In this document: in pieces, positions 38,228 through 47,364 of the stretch
Layout: each line of letters opens with the position of its first letter
How positions within the stretch are numbered: position 1 is the stretch's first letter
Assembly: GCF_003852515.1 (NCBI RefSeq)
Contig: NZ_QAJK01000004.1
Span: 1 to 64,000 of the forward strand
Direction of reading: 5' to 3'
Length of the DNA: 64,000 nt
DNA from: Variovorax sp. KBW07
GTDB lineage: Bacteria; Pseudomonadota; Gammaproteobacteria; Burkholderiales; Burkholderiaceae_C
Position numbers and translations under genes: made by a program
Notes under the pieces: generated by a model
Database searches by the model: none
Told to the model about the DNA's origin: nothing
The model's input: the letters and a program-made list of their open reading frames with translations, nothing else

Positions 38228-38668
38228 TCAGGCCTCGGCTTTTTCATCCCTGCCGATGCGCCTGATGAGCCACGCGAAATAGAGAAAGACGGCGCTGATG
38301 ACGCCGGAAATGGCCGCGGGCCCCCACATCTCGAACAGGCCGTTGACCATGGCCTTCTCCGGGTTCGAGGGCGGAACGAACACCTCGACGGTGTCGCCGA
38401 TCTCGTAGCCCGGCGTACTGCTGCTGCTCGATGTCGTGACATCGACAAGCGCGCCCGACGGCGCCCGGAACCGCACGATGGGCCGCCACGTGCCGTCGGT
38501 GTTGTTCTTGTTGGTGCTGCGCAGGTGCTGCAGGTCGGTCACTTCGCCCTCTACGCGCTGGGCGGAGGCAATGAAAGTCAGCCGGTTGTAGAGCAGGACG
38601 CAGCACAGCGTGAGCAGCGCAAGGCCGATGAATCCGAAAATGAACTTGGCGGCGGTCTCGATCTTCAT
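38228..38668 (-). CDS. DUF3592-like two-helix membrane protein
   Basis: This 146-residue protein has a membrane helix near residues 9-29 (FIFGFIGLALLTLCCVLLYN) and another near 115-135 (GPAAISGVISAVFLYFAWLI). The beta-rich domain between them has WRPIVRFRAPSG and GDTVEVFVPPSNPEKA, typical of DUF3592. The function is unknown. An upstream in-frame extension of 47 residues is Pro/Arg-rich and unconvincing; ATG 38668 starts right before the first helix. Confidence 0.8.
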   Translation of the reverse strand: MKIETAAKFIFGFIGLALLTLCCVLLYNRLTFIASAQRVEGEVTDLQHLRSTNKNNTDGTWRPIVRFRAPSGALVDVTTSSSSSTPGYEIGDTVEVFVPPSNPEKAMVNGLFEMWGPAAISGVISAVFLYFAWLIRRIGRDEKAEA

Positions 38669-38877
38669 GCGGCGGGCTTTGCGCTTTCCTGGTTGGGTGC
38701 TTGCTCGCAGCCTTGGCGCGGCTGGCCGGCCCATCGTCGCATGGCAGGCCGCAGGGCCCCGAAATTGCCCCGGTTTACCGAAAGGCGGGCCGTCGTGCAT
38801 TCGCGACAAGGCGATTCAAGAGTAACTATATGTATGGTTAAATCCCCGCAACTATCGCGAAGAAGACGAGGGATTCC

Positions 38878-39549
38878 ATGAAGCTGATGCTGAGCGTTGC
38901 GCTTGCCGCCATGGCGCTGGTGGGCTGTGCGAGCACGCTGCCACCGACCGAACCCGGAACGGGCTCCGGCATGTCCTATGTGCCCATGGTCGCGATGCAG
39001 GGCGTGGACAAGGTCCGCTACGACAGCGACGTGGCCGACTGCCGCGTGGCGGCGTCCCGCATCACGGCGCGCAGCGACACCAACGACGGCGGCTGGGCCG
39101 CATTGGGCATCGGCCTCGTCACCTGGTACAGCCGTGGCCTTGCCACGGGCGCGGCGGTGGCCGGCATCGGTGCTTCGATTGCCGACTGGGTCGGCCGTCC
39201 GCCGGACAGCGTTTTCGCCGAGCACCAGCAGATCGCGATCGTTCATTGCATGGCCAAGCGCGGCTATCGCAACCTCGACCCGAACGTGCGCGACACCTTC
39301 TACGCCCACAACAATTTCGATCCCGCCGCGGTCACGGCCAAGCCCCGCCGCACGGGCATCGACACCTACAACGTCGAAACGCTCGCCAAGGCCGGCCGCT
39401 GCAACCTGCAGCCGCGCGCCGAGCTCACGGCCAAGGGCCCGGGCTACGAAAGCTACAACGTGCCTTGCGACAACGGCGGAACCTGGGCCGTGCGCTGCGA
39501 ATTCGGCAAGTGCCGCGTGCTGGCACAGGCGCTCATCCGCCGCTCCTGA
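38878..39549 (+). CDS. Putative outer-membrane lipoprotein, glycine-zipper region
   Basis: This 223-residue protein has a lipoprotein signal (MKLMLSVALAAMALVGC, lipobox LVGC at about 14-17). It carries a Gly/Ala-rich hydrophobic segment (about 73-105, GLATGAAVAGIGASIADW) of the glycine-zipper type and four later cysteines (CNLQ, CDNG, CEFGKC) that could form disulphides. The function is unknown. Its promoter region upstream is locally AT-rich (TAACTATATGTATGGTTAAAT, 38823-38843). Confidence 0.8.
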   Translation: MKLMLSVALAAMALVGCASTLPPTEPGTGSGMSYVPMVAMQGVDKVRYDSDVADCRVAASRITARSDTNDGGWAALGIGLVTWYSRGLATGAAVAGIGASIADWVGRPPDSVFAEHQQIAIVHCMAKRGYRNLDPNVRDTFYAHNNFDPAAVTAKPRRTGIDTYNVETLAKAGRCNLQPRAELTAKGPGYESYNVPCDNGGTWAVRCEFGKCRVLAQALIRRS

Positions 39550-39555
39550 GTTGCC

Positions 39556-40215
39556 TCAGCCGCCGTCGTCCGGCGGCAACCACGCGAGCGACCGGTGAGT
39601 CGTTCGCTTCAAGGGCAGTGAGAGCCCGGCAAAGCGCGCTTCGATGCTGTCCCTTTCGCGGCCGCCGATGCGCGAGCCCAGCGACAGCGGAAGCTGGCGG
39701 CACAGCGCCAGCGCCTCTGCCACATTCACCTCGAGCAGCGCCGCCGTGGCGCGCGCCGCATCGCCCACGCGTTCGGCCGGACACACCGCCAATTGCAGGT
39801 CGTATTCAGCGAACAGCTCGCGAGAGATTCCGGGCAGCGGCGCGTTCGACGCGCATTCCCCGCTGTAGAAACCACCCCGGTCCAGAAACGCATCCTGGTC
39901 GTGATAGTGCGCGAGCGCCGTAGCGAAGTCGTCGAGGGTGGAGAGCGGCTGCTGCTGCTTCTGCACCATCAGCACATCGGCAAAGGTGGCCGCTTCGAGG
40001 TAATGCCGAAGGCCGTTGGCCACGGCGAATGCGGGCATGTCATCGCCTTCTTCGTCGGTGACGGTGTCGTCTTCCTCGTTCGCATTACTGGACAGGTAGA
40101 AGCGGGCGTCGTGCAGCGAGTCGTCGTCGCTGGCGTAGACCCAGGCGTAGCGGTCGTAGAGATCGCTGTCGTCGAGGCAGGCTGCCAGCGCCTCGATGGC
40201 CTCGCGCAGGCTCAT
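39556..40215 (-). CDS. Hypothetical soluble acidic protein (DUF7716-like)
   Basis: This 219-residue cytoplasmic protein has a strongly acidic N-terminal half (about 10-115), with stretches such as NANEEDDTVTDEEGDDMP and DDFATALAHYHDQDAFLD, and a less conserved C-terminal half. The N-terminal pattern reminds me of the DUF7716 family, but I cannot confirm this. ATG 40215 is preferred over GTG 40230. It converges with the lipoprotein gene with only 6 bp between stops. Confidence 0.65.
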   Translation of the reverse strand: MSLREAIEALAACLDDSDLYDRYAWVYASDDDSLHDARFYLSSNANEEDDTVTDEEGDDMPAFAVANGLRHYLEAATFADVLMVQKQQQPLSTLDDFATALAHYHDQDAFLDRGGFYSGECASNAPLPGISRELFAEYDLQLAVCPAERVGDAARATAALLEVNVAEALALCRQLPLSLGSRIGGRERDSIEARFAGLSLPLKRTTHRSLAWLPPDDGG

Positions 40216-40269
40216 GAGTCGTGGTGGCACCTCAGGAGCCTCCTCGCGAAGAAGGCCCCCGGGGTCCGA

Positions 40270-40470
40270 TCAACGCCAGACGTAGTGGCCGCGCACCATG
40301 CGGCCATGCTCGCGGTGCGCCGGCACCCACACCTTGTGCGGGCGGTGATGCGGCCTGCTGTGTTGCGGACGGTCGTAGCCGGGGCCAGGTCCGTGGCGCG
40401 GGCCCGGCTGGGCCAGCGCAGCGGTCGACACAAGCATGCAGGCGGCAAGAGCGAAGAGAATTTTTTTCAT
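40270..40470 (-). CDS. Small secreted His/Pro/Arg-rich protein
   Basis: This 66-residue protein has a clear signal peptide (MKKILFALAACMLVSTAALA, cut before QPGP). The short mature part is rich in His, Pro, Gly and Arg and ends VWVPAHREHGRMVRGHYVW. The last part resembles the tryptophan-glycine pattern of YXWGXW/RcnB-like periplasmic proteins. Metal binding is possible through the histidines but unproven. An AAGGA ribosome site precedes the ATG. Confidence 0.7.
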   Translation of the reverse strand: MKKILFALAACMLVSTAALAQPGPRHGPGPGYDRPQHSRPHHRPHKVWVPAHREHGRMVRGHYVWR

Positions 40471-40602
40471 GTTGGAGTCCTTCTGGTTGGTGCACCTCGA
40501 TGGGTACGCTGACCAGCTTAGCGGGGCGACTCCAGCCGTTTCGTAGGCGGGAAAGCCCTTTACAGAAGCGACATGAAGGGCGGCCCGACCGGCGTTGACC
40601 GC

Positions 40603-41409
40603 TCACTTGACGATCATTCCCTTGAGCGCCGGGTCCGGCGGCGGTGCCTTGAGCTTCATCTGCCGCAGCGTCTTCACCAGCAGCTGCGCGATCATCACGT
40701 TGCGGTGCCGCTTGCTGTTGGCGGGTATCACGTGCCAGGGCGCATGGTCGGTCGAGGTGGCCGCAAGGGCCTGCTGGTAGGCCTGCTGGTAGGCGCTCCA
40801 CTTGGTGCGCACCTCCAGGTCGTCCATGCTGAACTTCCACTGCTTGCCGGGCGTGTCGATGCGGGCCTGCAGGCGCTCGCGCTGCTCGTCCTTGTCGATG
40901 TGCAGCATGCACTTGACGACCACCGTGCCGGTCTCGGTGAGCAGCCGCTCGAAGTCGTTGATCTGCGCGTAGCGGCGCTTGGTCTCGGCCTTGTCGATCC
41001 AGCCTTCGACCACCGGCACCAGCACGTCTTCGTAGTGGCTGCGGTTCCACACCATGATCTCGCCGGTGCGCGGCACGGCGGCATGGCAGCGCCACAGGTA
41101 GTCGTGTGCGCGCTCCAGGTCGTTGGGCGCCTTGAAGGCCGTCACGCGCACGCCCAGCGGCGAGGTGCGCGAAAACACCCAGCGCACCGTGCCGTCCTTG
41201 CCGCTGGTGTCCATGCCCTGCAGCACCAGCAGCACCTTGCGCTTGCCTTCGGCATGCAGCAGGTCCTGCAGTTCGTCGAGCTCGATGGCCAGCGCATCGA
41301 CCTCGGCGCGCTGCGATGCTTCGTCGCCTTCGCAGAAGGGCGTGTCGTCGGGGTCGATCTGCGAGAGCTTGAACTTGCTGCCGACGCGGTATTTCTTGAA
41401 GCTGGCCAT
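40603..41409 (-). CDS. ppk2: Polyphosphate kinase 2 family protein
   Basis: This 268-residue soluble enzyme uses polyphosphate to phosphorylate nucleoside mono- or diphosphates. It has Walker A in VLQGMDTSGKDGTVRW near residue 65, FKAPNDLERAHDYLWR, WNRSHYEDVLVPVVEGW, and the lid region HIDKDEQRERLQARIDTPGKQWKF. The single-domain length fits class I or class III PPK2; the class cannot be fixed by eye. It lies 44 bp after hslR. Confidence 0.93.
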   Translation of the reverse strand: MASFKKYRVGSKFKLSQIDPDDTPFCEGDEASQRAEVDALAIELDELQDLLHAEGKRKVLLVLQGMDTSGKDGTVRWVFSRTSPLGVRVTAFKAPNDLERAHDYLWRCHAAVPRTGEIMVWNRSHYEDVLVPVVEGWIDKAETKRRYAQINDFERLLTETGTVVVKCMLHIDKDEQRERLQARIDTPGKQWKFSMDDLEVRTKWSAYQQAYQQALAATSTDHAPWHVIPANSKRHRNVMIAQLLVKTLRQMKLKAPPPDPALKGMIVK

Positions 41410-41453
41410 GTCCCGTGACTCCGTGAAGAGGAAAGGGCCACAGCGTACGCGAA

Positions 41454-41900
41454 TCAGCGGTCGGCTTCGTCGGAAGAATCGAGCGAGGCGCTCCAGCGGT
41501 TGTCCCATTCGGCATGCCGCACCGCGCCGTCGAGGTCGCGCCGGTCGCGCTTGGTCGGGCGGCCCTGCTCGATGGCCAGTGCCGGTTCGCTGCCCATGCG
41601 GCGCAGTTCGCGCTGGGCCGCCTGTGCCGCGATGCTCTCGGGCGTTTCTTCATAGAGCAGCTGGGCCACCGGGGCCGGCCCGCGCTGGCCGCTCACGCCG
41701 CGCACCGTCACGGTTCGCGTCTGCACGCCCAGGCGCATCGTCACGGTGTCGCCGGCCTTGACCTCGCGCGAGGCCTTGGCCACGTCGCCGTTCACCTGCA
41801 CCCGGTTCTTGCCGATTTCTTCCGCGGCCAATGAGCGCGTCTTGAAGAAGCGGGCGGCCCAGAGCCATTTGTCGATGCGCAGACGTTCCAGAGGTTCCAT
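41454..41900 (-). CDS. hslR: S4-domain RNA-binding protein, Hsp15-like
   Basis: This 148-residue protein has an S4 RNA-binding domain at about 7-65 (RIDKWLWAARFFKTRSLAAEEI, VQVNGDVAKASREVKAGD). E. coli Hsp15 binds the 50S subunit with a stalled nascent chain and helps recycle it. The C-terminus is charged and basic/acidic mixed. It follows tctE by 3 bp, so it is co-transcribed with the two-component genes. Confidence 0.9.
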   Translation of the reverse strand: MEPLERLRIDKWLWAARFFKTRSLAAEEIGKNRVQVNGDVAKASREVKAGDTVTMRLGVQTRTVTVRGVSGQRGPAPVAQLLYEETPESIAAQAAQRELRRMGSEPALAIEQGRPTKRDRRDLDGAVRHAEWDNRWSASLDSSDEADR

Positions 41901-41903
41901 AGG

Positions 41904-43325
41904 TCAGGAATTGTGCCGCCACAACGGCAGGTGCACGATGGCGTCGAGCCCGATGACCCTTGCGGCGTTGTCGGGCGCGTTGCGGTTGTCCAGGCTGATG
42001 CGCCCGTTCAGCGCCAGCACGATCTCGCGGCAGATCGCCAGCCCCAGCCCCGAACCGCTCGACCGGCTGCCGGCCGAGAAGGGCGCGAACAGCCGCTGGC
42101 GCAGGTCGGGCGAAATGCCGGGGCCGCAGTCGCGCACGGTGAGCACGGCGTCGTCGCCCTCGGCGCGCACCGAAATCGACAGCGCCGCGCCCACGGGGCT
42201 CAGCTTGATGGCGTTGTGCAGCAGGTTGCGCGTGAGCTCCTGCAGCATCCACTGGTGCGCGCGCACCGCCACCGGCTCGTCGATGGCCAGCTCGAAATCG
42301 AGCGCCTTGTCGGCCACCAGCGGCGACAGGTCGAGCGCGATGTTGCGCACTACTTCGCCCAGGTCGAGCGTGACCGATTCCGGCTGCTGGCGCAGCTGCT
42401 CCACCTTGGCGAGCGACAGCATCTGGTTGGCGAGCGCCGTGGCGCGTTCGACCGTCTGGCTGATTTCGCTGAAGGCCTGTTCAGGCGCCACGTCGCCGCG
42501 GCGTGCCGACTGCACCTGTGCCTTCAGCACCGCGAGCGGCGTGCGCAACTGGTGGGCGCTGTCGCGCACAAAGCGCTTCTGGTGGTCGAGCAGCCGCTGC
42601 AGCCGGCCCATGACTTCGGTGGTGGCGTCGATGAGCGGGCGCAGTTCGCGCGGCGCATCGGGCGCATCGATGGGCGAGAGGTCGTCGGCCGGGCGCTTGC
42701 CGATGGCCTCGCCCAGCTCGCGCACCGGCCGCGTGGCGCGCTGCACCACGAACACCGTCACCAGCGCGATCACGCCCATCAGCAGCAGCTGGCGCCACAG
42801 CATGTCGACCAGCAGCTTGCGCACCAGCGTCTCGCGCAACTCGAGCGTCTCGGCCACCTGCACCACGGCCATGCCGCGCCCGCGCGCGCTGGCGACGGGC
42901 TGCAGCAGCACCGCAACGCGCACCGGCTGGTTGCGGAACTGCGCGTCGTAGAAGTCGACCAGCGCCGCGTAGGCATTGCGGTCGGGCAGGCGGCCGCGCC
43001 AGAACGGCAGCTCGGCAAAGCCCGAGATCATTTCGCCGTCGAGCGACGAGACCCGGTAAAAAAGGCGGCTGCGGTTGTCTGCCTCGAAGGCCTCGAGCGC
43101 GGAGTAGGGCACGATGGCGCGCAGTTGCGCCTTCTCGTCGAAGCCCTCCACGTCGAGCTGTTCGCCGATGGTCTTGGCCGACGCCAGCAGCGTGCGGTCG
43201 TAGGCGGTGGTGGCAGCCGCAAGGCTCTGCCGGTACAGGCTCACGCTGTTGATCACGATGAACACGGCAATCGGCGCGAGGATGCCGAGCAGCAGCCTCG
43301 CGCGCAGCGACGAGATGCGCGTCAT
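41904..43325 (-). CDS. tctE: TctE-like sensor histidine kinase
   Basis: This 473-residue kinase has two membrane helices (about 10-30 and 178-195) flanking a periplasmic sensor of the 2CSK_N type, then a HAMP-like linker. HisKA has the phosphorylated His258 in RDSAHQLRTPLAVL, and HATPase has RNLLHNAIKLSP and GSGLGLAICREI. In Salmonella, TctDE controls tricarboxylate uptake. Its start overlaps the response regulator stop by 4 bp, and the tctCBA operon is divergent, which supports the same job here. Confidence 0.88.
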   Translation of the reverse strand: MTRISSLRARLLLGILAPIAVFIVINSVSLYRQSLAAATTAYDRTLLASAKTIGEQLDVEGFDEKAQLRAIVPYSALEAFEADNRSRLFYRVSSLDGEMISGFAELPFWRGRLPDRNAYAALVDFYDAQFRNQPVRVAVLLQPVASARGRGMAVVQVAETLELRETLVRKLLVDMLWRQLLLMGVIALVTVFVVQRATRPVRELGEAIGKRPADDLSPIDAPDAPRELRPLIDATTEVMGRLQRLLDHQKRFVRDSAHQLRTPLAVLKAQVQSARRGDVAPEQAFSEISQTVERATALANQMLSLAKVEQLRQQPESVTLDLGEVVRNIALDLSPLVADKALDFELAIDEPVAVRAHQWMLQELTRNLLHNAIKLSPVGAALSISVRAEGDDAVLTVRDCGPGISPDLRQRLFAPFSAGSRSSGSGLGLAICREIVLALNGRISLDNRNAPDNAARVIGLDAIVHLPLWRHNS

Positions 43326-44005
43326 GCTTCGGGGCGCAGCAGGTAGCCGAGCCCGCGCATCGTCATCAGCACGGCGCCGGTGCCCGCGAGCTTCTTGCGC
43401 AGGCGATACACCACCACCTCGATGGCCTCGTACTGCACCTCGGTCTCGCCAGGGAACACCAGCTCGAACAGGCGCTCCTTGGTGACCGCATGGCCCGGCT
43501 TCATCATCAGCGCCTTCAGCAGCGCCAGTTCGCGTGGCGTGAGCTCCAGCACCTCGGCGCGGTGGTAGATGGCGCCGTTGTCGGGCTCGAAGCGCAGCCC
43601 GCCGATCTCTTGCGGGTTGAGCCCCGCGTCGGGCCCGATGGCACTGTGGCTGCGGCGGCGCAGCGCACGGATGCGGGCCTCCAGCTCGTCCAGGTCGAAG
43701 GGCTTGGGCAGGTAGTCGTCGGCGCCGGCATTCAGGCCGACGATGCGGTCGCCGACCGTGCCGCGCGCCGTCAGCAGCAGCACCGGCGTGCGCAGCCCCT
43801 CGGCGCGGGCCTGGGCCAGCACCTGCAGGCCATCGAGGTTGGGCAGGCTCAGGTCGAGCGCCACCACGTCGGGCTCGATGGCGCGCCACTGGGCTACCGC
43901 CTCGGCGCCGTCGCCGCAGATGCGCACGTCGATGCGGCGCCTCCCGAGGGTGCGCTGCAGGGTGATTTGCATCGAGGGGTCGTCTTCGACCAGCAGCAGC
44001 TTCAT
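43322..44005 (-). CDS. tctD: TctD-like OmpR-family response regulator
   Basis: This 227-residue regulator has a receiver domain with acidic VEDD and phospho-acceptor Asp51 (VALDLSLPNLDG), then a winged-helix DNA-binding domain (about 130-225; ELTPRELALLKALMMKPG, VYRLRKKLAG). It is divergent from tctC with 138 bp between them. A pair of CAGGTTC repeats 11 bp apart in that gap is a candidate binding site. Confidence 0.9.
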   Translation of the reverse strand: MKLLLVEDDPSMQITLQRTLGRRRIDVRICGDGAEAVAQWRAIEPDVVALDLSLPNLDGLQVLAQARAEGLRTPVLLLTARGTVGDRIVGLNAGADDYLPKPFDLDELEARIRALRRRSHSAIGPDAGLNPQEIGGLRFEPDNGAIYHRAEVLELTPRELALLKALMMKPGHAVTKERLFELVFPGETEVQYEAIEVVVYRLRKKLAGTGAVLMTMRGLGYLLRPEA

Positions 44006-44088
44006 ACGGTGGCGGTGGTGTAGGTCTTTGGTGTTTTCCCCAGTCTGGTGGACAGCCAACTGACAGCGGGGCGGCGCATGATAGCGCT

Positions 44089-44106
44089 CAGGTTCAAGTC
44101 AGGTTC
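44089..44106 (+). promoter_or_regulatory. Tandem CAGGTTC repeats, candidate TctD site
   Basis: Two identical 7-bp direct repeats, CAGGTTC at 44089-44095 and 44100-44106, are spaced one helical turn apart. OmpR-family regulators often bind such tandem sites. They lie 38-55 bases before the tctC start, between the divergent tctD and tctC genes. Confidence 0.45.
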
Positions 44107-44143
44107 CCTGCAAATTCCTTTCAGCCTTCTGGAGACACTCACA

Positions 44144-45103
44144 ATGCGTCGCGACACCTTTTTGAAGTCATTGGCCGCGCTGGCCGCCGCCGGAGCCCTG
44201 CCACTGTCGGCCCGGGCCGCCGCCAACGTCAAGATGATGATCCCCGCCAACCCGGGCGGCGGCTGGGACACCACCGGCCGCGCACTGGGCAAGGCCCTGA
44301 GCGACGCCAAGGTGGCCGACACCGTCACGTACGACAACAAGGGCGGTGCCGCCGGCGCATTGGGCCTGGCCCAGTTCGTGAACGGTTCCAAGGGCGACGC
44401 CAACGCACTCATGGTGATGGGCTCGGTCATGCTGGGCGGCATCATCACCGGCAAGCCGCCGGTCAAGCTCGAGCAGGCCACGCCCATCGCGCGCCTGACC
44501 ACCGAATACAACGTGTTCGTGCTGCCCACCAACTCGCCCTTCAAGACCATGAAGGACGTGGTCGAGCAGCTCAAGAAGGACCCGGGCAGCGTCAAGTGGG
44601 GCGGCGGTTCGCGCGGCTCCACCGAGCACATCGCCGCGGCCATGATCGCGCAGAAGGTCGGCGCCGATCCCTCGAAGATCAACTACGTGGCCTTCCGCGG
44701 AGGCGGTGAAGCCACCGCCGCCATCCTGGGCGGCAACGTCACCATCGGCGGCAGCGGGTACAGCGAATTCGCCGAGTACATCGCCGCCGGCAAGATGAAA
44801 GCCATTGCTGTCACCTCCGCCCAGCGCCTGCCGGGCATCAACGTGCCGACCCTGAAGGAACAGGGCATCGATGTCGAGATCGGCAACTGGCGCGGCGTCT
44901 ATGGCGCGCCCGGCATCACGGCCGAGCAGCGCAAGGCGCTGACCGACATGGTGCTGGCCGCCATGAAGAGCGCGTCGTGGGCCGAGTCGCTCAAGAAGAA
45001 CGACTGGACCCCGGCCGTGCTGTCGGGCGATGCCTTCGCCAAGTTCGTCGACGACGACTTCGCCAGCCTGCGCGCCATCATGACGAAATCCGGCATGGTG
45101 TAA
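44144..45103 (+). CDS. tctC: TctC/Bug-type periplasmic binding protein
   Basis: This 319-residue solute receptor belongs to a tripartite tricarboxylate transporter. The signal peptide contains MRRDTFLKSLAALAAAGALP, with a twin-arginine-like RRDTFLK, and cuts near ARAA. The mature part begins VKMMIPANPGGGWDTTGRAL, the typical Bug fold motif. Others are AGALGLAQFV and WGGGSRGSTEHIAAA. The ligand is a small carboxylate, possibly citrate, but Bug specificities vary widely. GGAGA precedes the ATG at good spacing. Confidence 0.93.
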   Translation: MRRDTFLKSLAALAAAGALPLSARAAANVKMMIPANPGGGWDTTGRALGKALSDAKVADTVTYDNKGGAAGALGLAQFVNGSKGDANALMVMGSVMLGGIITGKPPVKLEQATPIARLTTEYNVFVLPTNSPFKTMKDVVEQLKKDPGSVKWGGGSRGSTEHIAAAMIAQKVGADPSKINYVAFRGGGEATAAILGGNVTIGGSGYSEFAEYIAAGKMKAIAVTSAQRLPGINVPTLKEQGIDVEIGNWRGVYGAPGITAEQRKALTDMVLAAMKSASWAESLKKNDWTPAVLSGDAFAKFVDDDFASLRAIMTKSGMV

Positions 45104-45203
45104 GCGCTCCAGCGCCTGCCTGCCCGCTCGACGGCGCGCTGTCCTCGCAAGAGACGACAGCGTGCCGTTTTCAAATCCAGAACCACATTCCGGGAGTCAA
45201 AAA

Positions 45204-45755
45204 ATGACAACTCCAGATCCCTCGGTCTTGCCGTCTGACAAGGCCGCGCAAGCTGCGGCCGTATGGCCTCAAACCCTGGTTGGCGCCGGCGTGCTGCTGA
45301 CCGGCCTGGCGCTGGCCTTCGGCGCCATCGGCATTTCTTCCGAGGCCGGCTACGGCGGCGTCGGCCCCAACTTCCTGCCCTGGCTGGTGTCGGTTGTGCT
45401 CGTGCTGTGCGGCGCATGGATCCTCTGGGAAGCGCGCACCGGCGGCTTTCGCGAGCTCGATGCGCCCACCGGTGCCGACCGCGCCTACTGGCCCGGCTTC
45501 ATCTGGGTCTCGGCGGGCCTGCTGCTCAATGCCGCGCTCATCACCACGCTCGGCTTCATCCTGAGCTGCACGCTGTGCTACGTGCTGGCCGTGCAGGGCC
45601 TGCGCCGCGCGAGCGGGCAAGCCGGCGTGAATGCGCCGCGCACCTGGCTCACCGACTTCGTTGCCGGCGCGCTCATCTCCGCGCCGGTGTTCTGGATGTT
45701 CACGCAATTCCTGGCCATCAGCCTGCCGGGCCTGACTTCGACCGGGTGGCTCTGA
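45204..45755 (+). CDS. tctB: TctB, small membrane subunit of the TTT transporter
   Basis: This 183-residue protein has four predicted helices: about 23-43, 55-70, 95-130 (two hydrophobic segments), and 155-175. It follows tctC by 100 bp and precedes tctA by 1 bp. TctB is required for transport in other TTT systems, but its exact role is not settled. GGGAG lies before the ATG at 45204. Confidence 0.9.
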   Translation: MTTPDPSVLPSDKAAQAAAVWPQTLVGAGVLLTGLALAFGAIGISSEAGYGGVGPNFLPWLVSVVLVLCGAWILWEARTGGFRELDAPTGADRAYWPGFIWVSAGLLLNAALITTLGFILSCTLCYVLAVQGLRRASGQAGVNAPRTWLTDFVAGALISAPVFWMFTQFLAISLPGLTSTGWL

Positions 45756-45756
45756 C

Positions 45757-47280
45757 ATGGAAATCTTCAACGCACTCATGGCGGGGTTCGCCACGGCGAT
45801 CACCCCGATCAATCTGCTCTGGTGCCTGGTCGGCTGTGCGCTCGGCACCGCCGTGGGCGTGCTGCCCGGCATCGGCCCGGCCGTGGCGGTGGCCATGCTT
45901 CTGCCCATCACCGGCAAGGTCGACATCACGGCCTCGATGATCTTTTTCTCGGGCATTTACTACGGCGCGATGTACGGTGGCTCGACCACGTCCATCCTGC
46001 TGAACACGCCCGGCGAAACCGCCAGCATGGTGACGGCGATGGAGGGCAACAAGATGGCCAAGAGCGGAAGGGCGGGCGCTGCGCTTGCCACGGCCGCCAT
46101 CGGCTCCTTCGTGGCCGGCACCATCGCCACCGTCATCGTCACGCTGTTCGCGCCTTTCGTGGCCGAGTTCGCGGTCAAGCTCGGCCCGCCCGAGTACTTC
46201 CTGCTCATGCTGCTGGCCTTCACCACGGTGAGCGCGGTGCTCGGCAAGAGCACGCTGCGCGGCATGACGGCGCTGTTCGTCGGCCTGGCCGCCGGCTGCG
46301 TCGGCCTCGACCAGATCTCGGGCCAGGGCCGCTACACCGGCGGCGTGCCCGAACTGCTCGACGGCATCGAGATCGTGCTGGTCGCGGTCGGCCTGTTCGC
46401 CGTGGCCGAAGTGCTGTACGCCGTGCTCTACGAGGGCAAGGTCGTCGAGGGCCAGAACAAGCTGAGCCGCGTGCACATGACCAAGCGCGACTGGAAGCGC
46501 TCCATTCCCGCGTGGCTGCGCGGCACTGCCATCGGCACGCCCTTCGGCTGCATCCCGGCCGGCGGCACCGAGATTCCGACCTTCCTGAGCTACGCGATGG
46601 AAAAGAAGCTCGTGAAGAACCCGGAAGACAAGGCCGAGTTCGGCACCAAGGGCGCCATCGAAGGCGTGGCCGGCCCCGAGGCCGCCAACAACGCCACGGT
46701 GACGGCCGCGCTGATTCCGCTGCTCACGCTCGGCATCCCCACGTCGAACACCACCGCCATCCTGCTGGGCGCATTCCAGAACTACGGCATCCAGCCGGGG
46801 CCGCAACTGTTCACCACCTCGGCTGCGCTGGTGTGGGCGCTCATTGCCTCGCTCTACATCGGCAACGTCATGCTGCTGGTGCTGAACCTGCCAATGGTCG
46901 GCCTGTGGGTCAAGCTGCTGAAGATTCCGAAGCCCCAGCTCTACGCCGGCATCCTGATCTTTGCAACGGTGGGTGCCTACGGCATGCGCCAGAGCGCGTT
47001 CGACCTGTTCCTGCTCTACGGCATCGGCCTGCTCGGTGTGGTGATGCGGCGCTACGACTTCCCGACCGCACCCGTGGTGGTCGGCATGATCCTCGGCCCG
47101 CTCGCCGAAGCGCAGTTGCGCAACGCCATGTCGATCGGCGAGGGCAGCGCAGCGGTGTTCTTCCAGCGGCCGATGTCGATCACGCTGGTCGTCATCGTGG
47201 TGGCCGTGCTGGTGCTGCCGCGCCTGGCCAAGCGCATGAGCGAGCGCAAGCTGAAGCGGTTGGCGCAACTGGACGCCTGA
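45757..47280 (+). CDS. tctA: TctA, large membrane permease of the TTT transporter
   Basis: This 507-residue polytopic inner-membrane protein has about ten or more helices and the two TctA family signatures, [19 protein letters not shown] and GLPEAANNA-like [23 protein letters not shown]. It moves the carboxylate delivered by TctC using an ion gradient. The operon closes with a strong terminator 20 bp downstream. Confidence 0.95.
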   Translation: MEIFNALMAGFATAITPINLLWCLVGCALGTAVGVLPGIGPAVAVAMLLPITGKVDITASMIFFSGIYYGAMYGGSTTSILLNTPGETASMVTAMEGNKMAKSGRAGAALATAAIGSFVAGTIATVIVTLFAPFVAEFAVKLGPPEYFLLMLLAFTTVSAVLGKSTLRGMTALFVGLAAGCVGLDQISGQGRYTGGVPELLDGIEIVLVAVGLFAVAEVLYAVLYEGKVVEGQNKLSRVHMTKRDWKRSIPAWLRGTAIGTPFGCIPAGGTEIPTFLSYAMEKKLVKNPEDKAEFGTKGAIEGVAGPEAANNATVTAALIPLLTLGIPTSNTTAILLGAFQNYGIQPGPQLFTTSAALVWALIASLYIGNVMLLVLNLPMVGLWVKLLKIPKPQLYAGILIFATVGAYGMRQSAFDLFLLYGIGLLGVVMRRYDFPTAPVVVGMILGPLAEAQLRNAMSIGEGSAAVFFQRPMSITLVVIVVAVLVLPRLAKRMSERKLKRLAQLDA

Positions 47281-47300
47281 CCCTTTTCGTCTTCACCATG

Positions 47301-47333
47301 AAAAAACCGGATGCGAAGGCATCCGGTTTTTTT
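47301..47333. terminator. Bidirectional terminator
   Basis: Stem ACCGGATGC / GCATCCGGT with GAAG loop has AAAAA on the left and TTTTTTT on the right. It ends tctCBA and probably also the convergent RND efflux operon. Confidence 0.95.
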
Positions 47334-47364
47334 GTTTGCGGGTCCCGCTTGTCCCGAAGCGCGT

